Shown: positions 31,690 to 41,172 of the stretch, in pieces
How positions within the stretch are numbered: the first letter of the stretch is position 1
Layout: each line of letters opens with the position of its first letter
Source: Ligula intestinalis
Lineage: Eukaryota; Platyhelminthes; Cestoda; Diphyllobothriidea; Diphyllobothriidae
Direction of reading: 5' to 3'
Assembly (NCBI GenBank): GCA_036362985.1
Contig: JAYGXS010000004.1
Coordinates: 65,968,721-66,032,720 of the forward strand
Length of the DNA stretch: 64,000 bases
Notes under the pieces: generated by a model
The model's input: the letters and a program-made list of their open reading frames with translations, nothing else
Database searches by the model: none
Told to the model about the DNA's origin: nothing
Translations under genes and position numbers: made by a program

Positions 31690-34600
31690 TCAGGAATCCC
31701 CGCCGGAATCCAAACTGGGAGTAGTTGGGAGACGGAGAAAAGCCGCGACCTCGACCGGCTTGAGCCACAGGTCCGCGGGAGTGAGGTGGGTGCCTGGCCG
31801 AGAACTGCAGGCGAACAGATGACGGCAGTCATGCGGCGAGACGCCGCAGTCGGGACAGCAGTCGGGTATGGATGGGTCAAGCCGGTGCTGGTACTGGCGA
31901 AGGAGCATACAGTAGCCACTGCGTAGCTGCGCCAGAGTACAGCGAGTGACCCTCGGGAGATGTCGTTCCGAGGCCGCAATCGGAGGTGGATAGCCACCCA
32001 AAAGGACCGGGGGACGGTAACCTCGTTTCTCCTCGACAACGAATCTCTGGTGGAGACGCTGGAAGCCTGTCTTGGTGGCAGAGCTATCAACAGGTAGGTC
32101 CGCGAGAGACGAGGCAACAGCTTCCTTGTGGAGTGCTCGAATAGACGGCCGGACGTTGCGGCAGGGCTCGGGAGCGGTGCAACGGTGATGATTGGGATGG
32201 CCGGGTTGCGAACAACTCCACCAGAACTGCTGGCTAAGGAGAGTGTTGTGATGGGCGACCGGTAGAACAGAAGCCTCCCCATGAAGATGATCTATAGGCG
32301 ACATTTTATAGCAACCCGTGATCGTGCGGAGGGCAGCGTTTTGGGCTGACTGGAGGCGGCGGAGGCTGGAAGAGCTTATCGTAGGAGACCAGATTGATGC
32401 CGCATAAGTGAGGTGCGGCTTGGCCAGCGCCTTGAAAGCAGTCGACAGAGTCTCTTTCGCACAGCCCCAGGATGTGCCTGCTAGAGCCTTGAGGACCTTG
32501 GTGCAGCGGCTTACTTTGCTTGCGGTCTCCCTGGCATGGTCTGCGAACGTGAAGAGCGGATCAAAACGCGCACCAAGGAGTTTGGGCTTGCGGACGAGCG
32601 GTAAGGACGCCCCATTGACGGTGATGACCGGGTGACGATTAAACTCCTTCGGATCAAGCGTAAAAACAGTTACGGACGACTTGGCTGCCGAGATCGTCAT
32701 TCCGCGCTGGGTGAGGAAGTTTTCGACAACAGGCATGAACTCCGTGAGGAGCTGTGCAGCCTGATCGATTTCATGGTGCCGGCAGAAGAACGTAATATCG
32801 TCCGCATAGGATACCACTTGCACAGGTGCCCGGGGGAGTGGGAGCTCTCGCATGTAGATGTTAAAGAGTGTCGGGCTGAGCACAGAGCCTTGAGGGACGC
32901 TACAGGACTGCTTACGGGGCTTGGAGAGAGCGCCCTGGAAGAGGACACGATCGTGACGGCCACGGATGTAAGCCGCCAACCATCGGACCAGGCCAGTCGG
33001 GACGTTCAACGAGACCAAGTCCTGCAGGAGCTGATCATGGCGGACGCAGTCAAAGGCTCGTGACAGGTCAATTGAGACTGCCACGGTCCGCGAAGCGGGC
33101 TTCTGTTGATTGAAGCCCTCGAGGATAGCGTCGCTGAGCTCGAAAAGCGCCGTTGTAGTTCCACGACCTGATCGGAAACCATGTTGGTGGCAAGATAGTT
33201 CCGCCACAGACGTCAGAAGTGGGTGGATGAGACGTTCCAGGATCTTCGCCAATGGACTGAGGAGGGCAATTGGACGATAAGAGGTCGCTAGGCAGGGGTC
33301 CTTACCCACTTTGACCAGGGGGATAATGATCGACTGGCGCCAGCAATCAGGGATGATTGAAGTTCCCAGTGAAAGGTTGAAGAGGGCGGCAAGGTAGGCA
33401 GCCACCTTCGGGCCGATGTGGCGCACATGGATAGGCGCCAGACCATCTGGTCCTAAGGCTTTCGAAGCTCTCATTTTCTTGACGGTGGTGAGGATGGCAT
33501 CAGCCGAAAAGGAAATGTCTGGGGGCGGGGCTTTATGGAGGAGGCGAAGAAGGGGGCGCTGGCTTTTGGGACTGGGCGCCGAGCGGGGCGAGAACAGCTT
33601 GTTCATCTTCGCGGCGATCTTACCGTTGTTGGAAATGAACTTGCCGTCCCCAAAGCTAATAGACTGGTTTGATGTATCAGCCCGGGGTTTGGTCAGGTTG
33701 CGTAAAAGCTTCCAAGTGGCAGCTGAGTTGCCGCTGAAATTACAATCTGAAACTAGTTCATGCCAGCGTTGGCGTTTGCCATCGTTGATAGTCTTAGTGA
33801 TTAAGCCATTCAGTTCGCCAACGCGCGGGTCACTGGCGTCACTCGCTCGTAATTCGTCTCTCTCTCGTTCCAGGCGGGAGGCTTCGGGTGGATAGTTAGG
33901 ACGAAGAAAGGGAATGCGGCCGTTAGGGATGTGGTGACTTGCTGCTGCCAGGAGTATTCGACGAAGGGCTCGCTCCGCCATGTGGACACAGGTGGGAGGC
34001 GGTAGGCCATCGATCTCGGCTTCGCATTCGGTCGTGAACGCTGCCCAATTGGCTTTCTTGAAATTAATGAAGTGCCGGTTGGGGGCCTTGATACGCTCGG
34101 CGGCGGTGGCCAATTCGAGCACAATGGGGAGGTGGTCGCTACCCAGGCTGATTTCCGTCTTCCACATGGTGGAGGCTACCAGACTGAGACTGGCGAGGGA
34201 AACATCGGGCGAGCTGGAGGCGCCGTTGGTCGGGAGCCGCGTTTGGCTGTTCTCGTTGAGAACGGCAAAGGGGGCGTGTTCTATTTCGTCAGCCAGAGCT
34301 TCTCCTCGGGAGTCGGCTGCCAAGTTAGAGCACCATAGGTCATGGTGAGCGTTGAAGTCACCTAGCACCAGACTGTCTCCAGAAGGTAAGTAGGGAGCGA
34401 TAGAGGCGGTGAAACCGGGAGAACAACTGGAAGTTGGAGGAATGTACACGTTCACGACGGTTAGCGGCGCCGGGCCAATGTCAAGGGAAATCGCCAGTAC
34501 TTCCGTGGGATCGGCTCCAAGCAGGGGAAGCTGGTGATGGGCAATGGATTTGTCCACCAGGAAGGCCAAACCTCCGCCTTTGTTGCGGCCGCGGTCGCGA

Positions 34601-34743
34601 CGGACAATCGTGTAATCGGCACAGGAAGGGACCTTAGTGGAGTTAGACCACTTTGTCTCTTGGATAGCCGCCACAGCTATGCTGTGCGAGCGCATGAAGG
34701 CCAGGAGCTGGTCAAGCTTCCCAAGGAGGCCGTTGGCGTTGAA
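31690..34743 (-). CDS. Jockey-like element: endonuclease and reverse transcriptase
   Basis: The frame continues from the TAA at 34744-34746 through a Met codon at 34695 to a stop at 31690. Counting from that Met: an AP-like endonuclease (IQETKW with Glu at about 13, LGDFNAHHD at 111-119, SDHLP at 186-190); reverse transcriptase (SYRPIALLS at about 472, DLSRAFDCV at 543-551, PQGSVLSP at 601-608, YADD at 630-633); and a C-terminal zinc-binding motif (CPDCGVSPHDCRHLFAC). All catalytic residues that I can see are intact. The domain order and RT motifs fit the Jockey/CR1 group. It nicks target DNA and copies element RNA by target-primed reverse transcription. Only one in-frame nonsense codon separates it from the N-terminal part, so the copy is young. 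Confidence 0.95.
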   Translation of the reverse strand, partial: FNANGLLGKLDQLLAFMRSHSIAVAAIQETKWSNSTKVPSCADYTIVRRDRGRNKGGGLAFLVDKSIAHHQLPLLGADPTEVLAISLDIGPAPLTVVNVYIPPTSSCSPGFTASIAPYLPSGDSLVLGDFNAHHDLWCSNLAADSRGEALADEIEHAPFAVLNENSQTRLPTNGASSSPDVSLASLSLVASTMWKTEISLGSDHLPIVLELATAAERIKAPNRHFINFKKANWAAFTTECEAEIDGLPPPTCVHMAERALRRILLAAASHHIPNGRIPFLRPNYPPEASRLERERDELRASDASDPRVGELNGLITKTINDGKRQRWHELVSDCNFSGNSAATWKLLRNLTKPRADTSNQSISFGDGKFISNNGKIAAKMNKLFSPRSAPSPKSQRPLLRLLHKAPPPDISFSADAILTTVKKMRASKALGPDGLAPIHVRHIGPKVAAYLAALFNLSLGTSIIPDCWRQSIIIPLVKVGKDPCLATSYRPIALLSPLAKILERLIHPLLTSVAELSCHQHGFRSGRGTTTALFELSDAILEGFNQQKPASRTVAVSIDLSRAFDCVRHDQLLQDLVSLNVPTGLVRWLAAYIRGRHDRVLFQGALSKPRKQSCSVPQGSVLSPTLFNIYMRELPLPRAPVQVVSYADDITFFCRHHEIDQAAQLLTEFMPVVENFLTQRGMTISAAKSSVTVFTLDPKEFNRHPVITVNGASLPLVRKPKLLGARFDPLFTFADHARETASKVSRCTKVLKALAGTSWGCAKETLSTAFKALAKPHLTYAASIWSPTISSSSLRRLQSAQNAALRTITGCYKMSPIDHLHGEASVLPVAHHNTLLSQQFWWSCSQPGHPNHHRCTAPEPCRNVRPSIRALHKEAVASSLADLPVDSSATKTGFQRLHQRFVVEEKRGYRPPVLLGGYPPPIAASERHLPRVTRCTLAQLRSGYCMLLRQYQHRLDPSIPDCCPDCGVSPHDCRHLFACSSRPGTHLTPADLWLKPVEVAAFLRLPTTPSLDSGGDS

Positions 34744-35070
34744 TTATAAGATCTTAAGACCAGGTGGTGAGGCAAGGTCGGAGACCAGAAAATTTGGGTT
34801 CAGGACTGGACAGGCTGGAGGCATGGAGATCGGTGGGGGCACGGGACAGCTGGGACACGCGAAGGCGGGCGACCAATCGGCAGCCGTGGCGAGGCCACTG
34901 TAGCGGAGATGGCACCAGCCATTGCAGGAGCCGCAACGTACAGACCAGTCGCGGCGGCCCAGACGGACTCGGCAGAACGAGCAGTACCAGAGAGGTCCAG
35001 GGTTGGCCTCGATTCCGGCGGCGAGGAGGAGGAGTCGGAGCAGCGTGGCCGGGAGGGGCTGTTCCGTCAT
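34744..35070 (-). CDS. Jockey-like element: N-terminal part with 2A-like motif and PHD-type finger
   Basis: The start is taken as the ATG at 35070, 121 nt inside the element; the frame remains open further upstream but that part lies in 5' UTR and flank. Residues 3-19 are Leu-rich (TLLRLLLLAAG), followed directly by GIEANPGP at about residues 19-26, which matches the 2A ribosome-skipping consensus (xxExNPG/P). Next comes a zinc-finger cluster: CSFC, CGSC, a CH pair, and CPSC, spaced like a PHD finger (C4HC3). 2A-like sequences at the N-terminus of non-LTR elements are known and can act with an overlapping signal peptide. The frame stops at TAA (34744-34746), just where the endonuclease domain should begin, and continues in the same frame beyond. 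Confidence 0.85.
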   Translation of the reverse strand: MTEQPLPATLLRLLLLAAGIEANPGPLWYCSFCRVRLGRRDWSVRCGSCNGWCHLRYSGLATAADWSPAFACPSCPVPPPISMPPACPVLNPNFLVSDLASPPGLKIL

Positions 35071-35204
35071 CAAAAACACGGATTGGGCGGAGGGGAGAGT
35101 TGATCCAACGTAGGGAGATGGGTGTAGCAGACCTTGGCCACCGGGAGGGCGGGTGGGAACGCGGTTCGTAGACGCGTCTGCTGTGGTTCGCTTGGGTTTG
35201 ACGT

Positions 35205-36069
35205 ACGCGTGACTGCTGGACAGAGTCAGAGTCAGAGGAGTCAAGAAACACGAAAGACCTACACTTATCCTTTGAGCCACCGTACATACTTCCTGCCGGC
35301 TGGATAGGAGTTGGAACATGCAATGATCGACTTGAAGCCAAAGCAACCTAACGCACATCTCAAGGAACGACAACAGTGGCTGGACAACGTGCTTAAAGTG
35401 CTAATCTGAAAGAATATTTTTCAGACCGTCATAACTTTTTGCACTGCCAATTTGCACTACCAGTTGGTCCGAGTTTAGGCAGCTGGCCTGAGAAAATAGC
35501 GTCTGATAGTCGTAAGAACGCATACTGCGTAAACATGTAGAACCTGACCAAAGAGCGACTAACTGACTTCTAGTTCGTGCACAAACGCAGTCCATCAAAA
35601 CTATCGATAAAAGTTTCTACGAAAACAAAATTGACCAAACATGCATATGTGGAAGAATGTACAGCATGCCAGTGATAATAATATGAAACAAGCACAATTT
35701 TATCACAGGTTTCTCGTTGAGTGAAAGAGCAGAAACGAAGCCCGCAGCTTCCTTGGCATTTTCTACTGCCCTCCACCCGCGAATACTGCCGATCAAGAGC
35801 AATGACGACAGATTCTCATTTCGAGGAGTTCAAAGGCGTTTGCCTATATTTCCTTCAATAAACTTGACTTTTGCTAACTTAATAAGTCTGTAGCAGGGGT
35901 CCTGGTGACTTTTTAGTCAACGAAATCAGTACACCTGTTCAACTACCTTGCAAAAAAGAATTGATCACGACAAACTTCGATTAGCAGACGGGGTTCACAT
36001 GTAAAAGTCGAACTTATTAAGTATCAGTAACATATGTTTAATGGTATAGTAGTATTCCAACAAGACATG
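35205..36069. other. Intronic, nothing recognised
   Basis: No supported feature. Confidence 0.4.
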
Positions 36070-36240
36070 GGACTCTAGAATGGCCATTTCTGGCTCATTT
36101 GCCCTCGTCAGCTAGCCAAACCCAACTCCAGTGTTGCAGCTGAAATTTCTGCCACACTCGACTTTCGAACTCGCTCAGAGGCAACCGTCCTAAACATTGA
36201 GCCACGAGTTCACTGTCTTGTCTAACTTATACCTATGACT
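36070..36240 (-). repeat. SINE copy with central conserved domain
   Basis: On the minus strand: a tRNA-like head with GTGGCTCAATG (A box) and GAGTTCGAAAGTC (B box), then the central domain at 36114-36079 ending CCAGAAATGGCCATTC. Confidence 0.7.
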
Positions 36241-36602
36241 ATATCGGGTGGCTAATCTGTAGAAGCTAATGCGTCTATTCTTCGAGCACAGGCCAAAAGC
36301 GATTATCTCGATGACTTCCTATGACATGATGCGATGGCAAGCGGACCGGTAAATTGTTGAGTCCATTAACACCCCTTACGGAGTTTCAGATATAACTTCA
36401 ATCTTTAATGTGACGGTTGTGCAGCCGTATGACAAAAGGGGCGTTTGTGTGTGTGTGTGAGTGTGTATTTGTGTTAGTGCCCTTCAAAGGGACCACGCGC
36501 TAGACCAACACCTGGGTCAGATCAGAGTATAAAGACCCTATTCCAGTCACGCGCCGAGAACAAATGCCGAACATGGGGGAAATGCGTAGTGGCATGCATA
36601 CG

Positions 36603-36890
36603 AAGGCCTTTGAGTGCGCCGGCCACCTGTACTTGTACTCGTTACGGTTGTGATCATGCCTGACCTAGCCGGCCTCAATAATATCACGGACGGTAGCTCT
36701 CCATGCGTGACGATTGGCAGCAGCGAATCTGGAGAGCTCCACCCAGTCTCTTCTCTTGCGACGGAAACCGAAGGTCCAAGAACTGTTTCCATGTGTTGAC
36801 GGACGGTGTCGAGCCAAGTCTTCAAGTGCCCTCCTTTTCGACGCCGTCTCCAGGTGGGCTGCGGCGCCGGATCGAGGACAGCATAACAAA
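36603..36890 (-). mobile_element. RTE-like retrotransposon, 3' fragment
   Basis: The minus strand encodes LDPAPQPTWRRRRKGGHLK, TWLDTVRQHMETVLGPS, then after a frameshift RDWVELSRFAAANRHAWRA and TVRDIIEAG. This is the extreme C-terminus of RTE-type proteins. It abuts repeat 36900-37020. Confidence 0.85.
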
Positions 36891-36899
36891 GCTGGCGCG

Positions 36900-37020
36900 G
36901 CTTTCGAATTTGAGCCACCCATTTTTTCTGCTCTCCATTCACATGGGAATTGATTATCCTATACCATCCTCTCTAATACTTTGCTTTGTTTGTCTGCATT
37001 TATGATCATGAGGTCACATC
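36900..37020 (+). repeat. Dispersed repeat (partner 12690-12840)
   Basis: Shares TTTGAGCCACC, TTTTTTC and ATGAGGTCAC-like tracts with 12690-12840. Confidence 0.5.
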
Positions 37021-38955
37021 TACAGTACACTGCTACCTTTTAAAATGCACGAAAACAACTTATTTTATCTACAACATATCACCATCCCAATATTTGTCAA
37101 ATGCGGCCAATCTGTCGCATATGCAATTCACCAACATCGAAAATTCTCCGTAGGATGGCAACACGAAAAAAACGTGTGAAGAAGCGGAAATGGAGAAGTT
37201 GAAAGCCGATCTGTCTCCATAGTTGATGTGAATGTCGTGAAAAACTTGACTTGTGAGTATTGCATGACCTTTTACCTTTGTCCTTTTAAAATGACCTTGA
37301 ATTTACCTTACCGTCTGCTCTCCGTGAATGGAGCCATTTTTGCTGAAAATTCAGGTTTGTAAAATCCTTAATATAGCATTCTTCTTCTTCTTCTTCTGGT
37401 GGAGCGGAGGACGGAGAACGTGCCCAAACCAGGAAAGAGGGGTTACCCGTTAGCCTAGCTGCTGGCTACCTGGTGGCAGAGGTTGTGAAGGTTAGCTGCG
37501 AAATAAACAGGCTCCCGGGTCTGATGAATAAGCAGTTACGGACACAGCTGCGACAGTGTTACCAGAGCGCGGGGGCTGAGGTCTGGCGCACCGACTGCCT
37601 TATAAAATGCCGCAAGTCCCAATGACGGCTCTGTGACATGGCGAGCGTGAACCGCCATTAAGTAGGTTTACTTGTCACCACTGCCTTGTGGCTTGGCTAT
37701 TGAGGAGATAACCTCGAACAAAGAACCCGAGCGGTTACTGGGGTCCCGCCTGTATTCAGCATCCTGAAGAAACCTCATGAACATGTCTGCCGGCCACCTG
37801 CGCCCGATTGTGCCTCCGTCTGGACACCGGGCACAAGCGGATGAGGGAAGAGAGTGTGTGTGCGATAGACGCTGCGCTAATCACTTAAAACTAATTCACG
37901 CGCACCACCCTGTTTCGGAGCGCACGGTGGACATCATTGAGCTCGATGGTCGAGAATAAAAAACAGCGCGTGAATGGCAGTTCACACTTCTTTCTTTCAG
38001 AAGATGAATTGGCGAAAATACATTTGTTTCCGATAATTCTCATCAGGCCTTTACATTTTTAGGGTAATTAAGTAAATGGACTATGCGGGTTAGTAGAAAA
38101 AAGGAAGGACGGTTGTCAGGGCAGGGGGAATGGGGGGGGTGTCGAAACGGAGTCAATATTTGATCAGCGTTAGGGGGAGCTGGTAGTCGGTTGAGGTGTT
38201 AAGCCGCTGGCTGTTGGATTAGCAGCTTTTGACCAGGGTAACTGTGGTGCCGCGACGAAATTCTTTTGGGCGCAAAGGATGGGTCGGCTAAGCTCTGACT
38301 TTCAACTTTCCTCCAATCATCAGCCGTCACGTGGTGCGTGTTTTGCCCACGCAATGAAGCTGACACTCGGAGTTCATCAGGCTGACTGGCTCAACTTAAA
38401 AAACCACACTCACATTCTTCACGTGCAAGTACGCAGGGGTCTTGCTAGACAACTTCAGCAAGCAATCAATTGTTAAAAACACGTGATCTACTTAAGTGAG
38501 TGCTGGCGTACTGCTGTTGAGCATGTTACTTGACAGTAAATGTTTGTGAAGTACAAACAATAACAAAATAGGCCATTTTCGGTCACAGTAAGGTGCTTGG
38601 CTGCATAGCAAATCTTCGCCTATGATCAATTGAAGGAATAACAGGTGGTCGGGCAGGTGGACGGTCGCTAGTGCAGGACACGTCGCAGCGGCGCAGAAAC
38701 CATGTTGGTGGTTTGAATAATTACGGTTGCCACAGTACTGCTGCTGCTGGTTGCCAGAGGGACGGTGTGGTGGTGGGGACGAAGAGGGCTGTTTTGGGAC
38801 AGCCCACCTACGCACGAGCGAGCGAGCTGGCAACGTCATTTGGCCGGTGGGCGCATGCGCGCACGCGTGTGCAATGCCGCTGACGTAACGGTCGCATGCA
38901 CAGAGAGGGAGAGAGGGAGAGCGTGTCTGTCTGTATGAGTCAGACAGCGCAGCTA
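37021..38955. other. Intronic; no gene recognised
   Basis: A CTT microsatellite sits at 37379-37397. A tract at 37917-37960 encoding VDIIELDGRE is related to the minus-strand sequence near 41175-41215 (NILELDGR), suggesting another decayed repeat. Otherwise unassigned. Confidence 0.4.
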
Positions 38956-39332
38956 CTGCTTGCAGTGCGTTAACCCGCCAGCCGCGGTCTGGTCTGCTGC
39001 TGCTGATTCATCCAGTCTTTTCAGGCAGCTTGCCTGCCTGCTTGCCTGCACTATGACAGCAACCGGCTCGTGATGATGACTGACCCGTGTCCACCACCCA
39101 CAATAAATGATAATCCCGTCATCAGCAGCGTCACACAGAGGGAGAGCGGATGATAGGCGCACCTGCGCTCGCGCACAGGCGGTGTCTGGGATGATGCAGT
39201 GGACGCGGCAAAGACGCAAGATGAGTAAAACAGAGAGGTAGCAGAAACGTCCGCCTGTTGTAGGCAAAGTTGCCATGCCTTTAAACATCCTGCTTGCGAC
39301 CCTTAACGCCATATTCATCAAATATTGGTATA
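38956..39332 (+). repeat. Direct repeat of about 375 bp, copy 1
   Basis: Starts GCAGTGCGTTAACCCGCCAG and runs to the CATCCTGCTTGCGACCCTTA tract. The second copy begins at 40108 and is split by a retrotransposon insertion (40406-41096). Confidence 0.85.
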
Positions 39333-39399
39333 GTTACCCCCTCCCTGTTCGCGGACGTCGGTAGCGCTCAGCAAAAGTAGATATTGGTCTTTAAGATAA

Positions 39400-39930
39400 C
39401 AGATCTGCCAGAGTTAACAGCCAAGATGGAGATTCGTCCACATCGACAAGGAACTCTTCAGAAAAAAACGTACGGAGCGTTCGTTCGGTCCCACTTGGAG
39501 TATGCCGTCCAGGCCTGACGCCCCTGGTTTAAGAAGGATTATCTGTACCTGGAACGAGTGCAGGCGACAGCTACGAAGACGGTCAAGAAGCTTGGTCAGC
39601 TGCCTTACGAAGACAGATTGAATGAACTTGATTTATCGCCCCTCAATTACAGGCAACTCTGCGGTGACTTCATCCAAACCTACCGAATTGTCAGAGGCAG
39701 TGAGGGCATCCTAGAATTTGATGAACTCTTCGAATTGGCTCGGTCGGATCATCTGCGGGGTCATCGCTTTAAACTGCAGAGGAAACCAGCCCATATGGAC
39801 GTTCGACGGATTTCCTTCTTGCAGTAGGTCATCTGAGCGTGGAATAGAAGCCTTGACGAGGTGGTCCCTTCAGATACTGTTGACACATTTAAACGCAAAC
39901 TGGATTCTCATTTTCTGCGAAACTGTGATA
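39400..39930 (+). mobile_element. CR1-like reverse transcriptase C-terminal fragment
   Basis: It encodes YGAFVRSHLEYAVQA-stop-RPW, FKKDYLYLERVQATATK, LPYEDRLNELDLSPLNYRQL, LRGHRFKL and VDTFKRKLDSHF. This is the typical C-terminal end of CR1/Jockey-group RTs (YxxxVRxxLEYxxQAW, ERVQxxATK, YxxRLxxLxLxxLxxRR). Stops and a frameshift are present. It lies between the two copies of the 375-bp repeat. Confidence 0.85.
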
Positions 39931-40107
39931 CATACAATGAACATTGTGTCAGTAGCGGCAGTTTGCAACTGGCTCACACCTATCGCTGATGTTAACTCTA
40001 CATTTGTCTTACGTACTATTGTTAAAGTTGAAGATTTTTTGCGATTTTCGGAGATGAATAGGAAGCTCGAGGGCAAAAACCTTCTTCTCTTAATAAAGTG
40101 ACTGTCG

Positions 40108-40405
40108 CTTGCAGTGCGTTACCGCCAGCCGCGGTCTGGACTTCACTCCACTGTTGCTGCTGCTGATTCATCTAGTCTTTTCAGGCAGCCTGTCTGTGAC
40201 GATGACTGATCTGTGTCCGCCAGGCAATACGCCATCCACAATAAATGAGAGCCCCGTCATCAGCCGCAGCCATAGGTGTTGGCACGTGCCGCAGAGAAGG
40301 AAGGCGCCTGTGCGCGCATGTGGTGTCTGGGATGATGTAGTGGACGCGGCGAAGACGCAAGATGGATAAAACAGGGAGCTAGCAGAAACGTCCGCCGGGA
40401 TTAGG
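40108..40405 (+). repeat. Direct repeat of about 375 bp, copy 2, first part
   Basis: Matches 38956-39260. The remainder of this copy resumes at about 41100 after the inserted element. Confidence 0.85.
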
Positions 40406-41096
40406 CATCTAAGATTTGAGATGCTGATGACCACATGCACAGCGCTGGCCAAGCCGCATCTCACCTACGCGGCACCAATCTGGTCTCACACAATCAGCCC
40501 TTCCGGCCTTCGCCACCTTCAGTCAGCACAAAACGCTGCCCTCCGCACGATCACGGGCTGCTATGAAATGTTGCCTATCGAGCAGCTTAATGCACAGGCT
40601 TCTATCCTGCCAGTCGCACCTCACAGCACACTCTTAGAACAGCAGTTTTGTTGGACGTGTTCACAACCCAGCCATCCTAATCACTACTGCTGCCACGCTC
40701 CTGAGCCCAGCCGCAACGTTCGGCCGTATATTCGAGTTCTCCACAAGGAAGCCGTCACCTCGTCTCTCTCTTTCGGATCTACCCGTTGAACAACTTCCGA
40801 GGGTCACTTGCTGTACTCTGGCTCAACTACGCAGTAGCTACTCAATAGCCCTTTTCCAGTATCAACACCGGCTCGACCCGCCCATACCCTACTGCTGTCC
40901 CGACTGCGGCGTTTCTCCGCGTGACTGTCAGCATCTGTTGGCCTGCAGTTCCTGGTCAGGCACCCAACTCACCCCCGTGGACCTTTAACTCAAGCCGGCT
41001 GAGGTCGCGGCTTTTCTCCGTCTCCCAACTGCACCCAGTTTGGACCCCAGCGGGGACTCCTGACCCAACAATGGGCTACTAACTAACCATCTAAGA
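40406..41096 (+). mobile_element. 5'-truncated Jockey-like insertion with 9-bp TSD
   Basis: Flanked by CATCTAAGA at 40406-40414 and 41088-41096. It encodes ALAKPHLTYAAPIWSHTIS, NAALRTITGCYEM and the Cys/His C-terminus (CCPDCGVSPRDCQHLLAC), all matching the full-length element at 31.7 kb. It ends at GACCCAACAATGGGCTACT. Frameshifts and a stop (L-stop-LKPAEV) are present. Confidence 0.9.
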
Positions 41097-41099
41097 CTT

Positions 41100-41172
41100 C
41101 ATCAAAGTTGCCAGTATTTAAACATCCTGCTTGCGACCCTTAACGTTGTATTCATCATATACTGGTACAGTG
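41100..41172 (+). repeat. Direct repeat of about 375 bp, copy 2, second part
   Basis: CAAAGTTGCC, then TTTAAACATCCTGCTTGCGA and CCCTTAACG, as at 39266-39310. Confidence 0.8.

Larger units (their letters stand above)
31650..35204 (-). mobile_element. Full-length Jockey-like non-LTR retrotransposon with 13-bp TSD
   Basis: The element occupies 31663-35191 (3529 bp) between direct repeats TTGGGTTTGACGT (31650-31662 and 35192-35204). It is on the minus strand, with a 121-nt 5' UTR, one long reading frame broken by a single stop, and a short (CA)n 3' tail after GGGCTACGA. Its 5' end agrees to the nucleotide with the miniature derivative at 18744, so it is a complete copy. It lies in an intron of the DLGAP-like gene, in the same orientation as the gene. 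Confidence 0.95.

Noticed and set aside
32408..35171. Several plus-strand open frames of 75-160 residues
   Set aside because: They are antisense shadows of the Jockey-like endonuclease/RT frame, with no independent motif.
35126..35191. HDV-like ribozyme at the retrotransposon 5' end
   Set aside because: I could not place the P1/P3 nested pairing or the catalytic C in the expected junction; only a simple stem is supported.
35071..35373. Start of the Jockey-like protein at the upstream Met (35373)
   Set aside because: The TSD and the mini-element place the element's 5' end at 35191, so upstream codons belong to flanking DNA and the 5' UTR.
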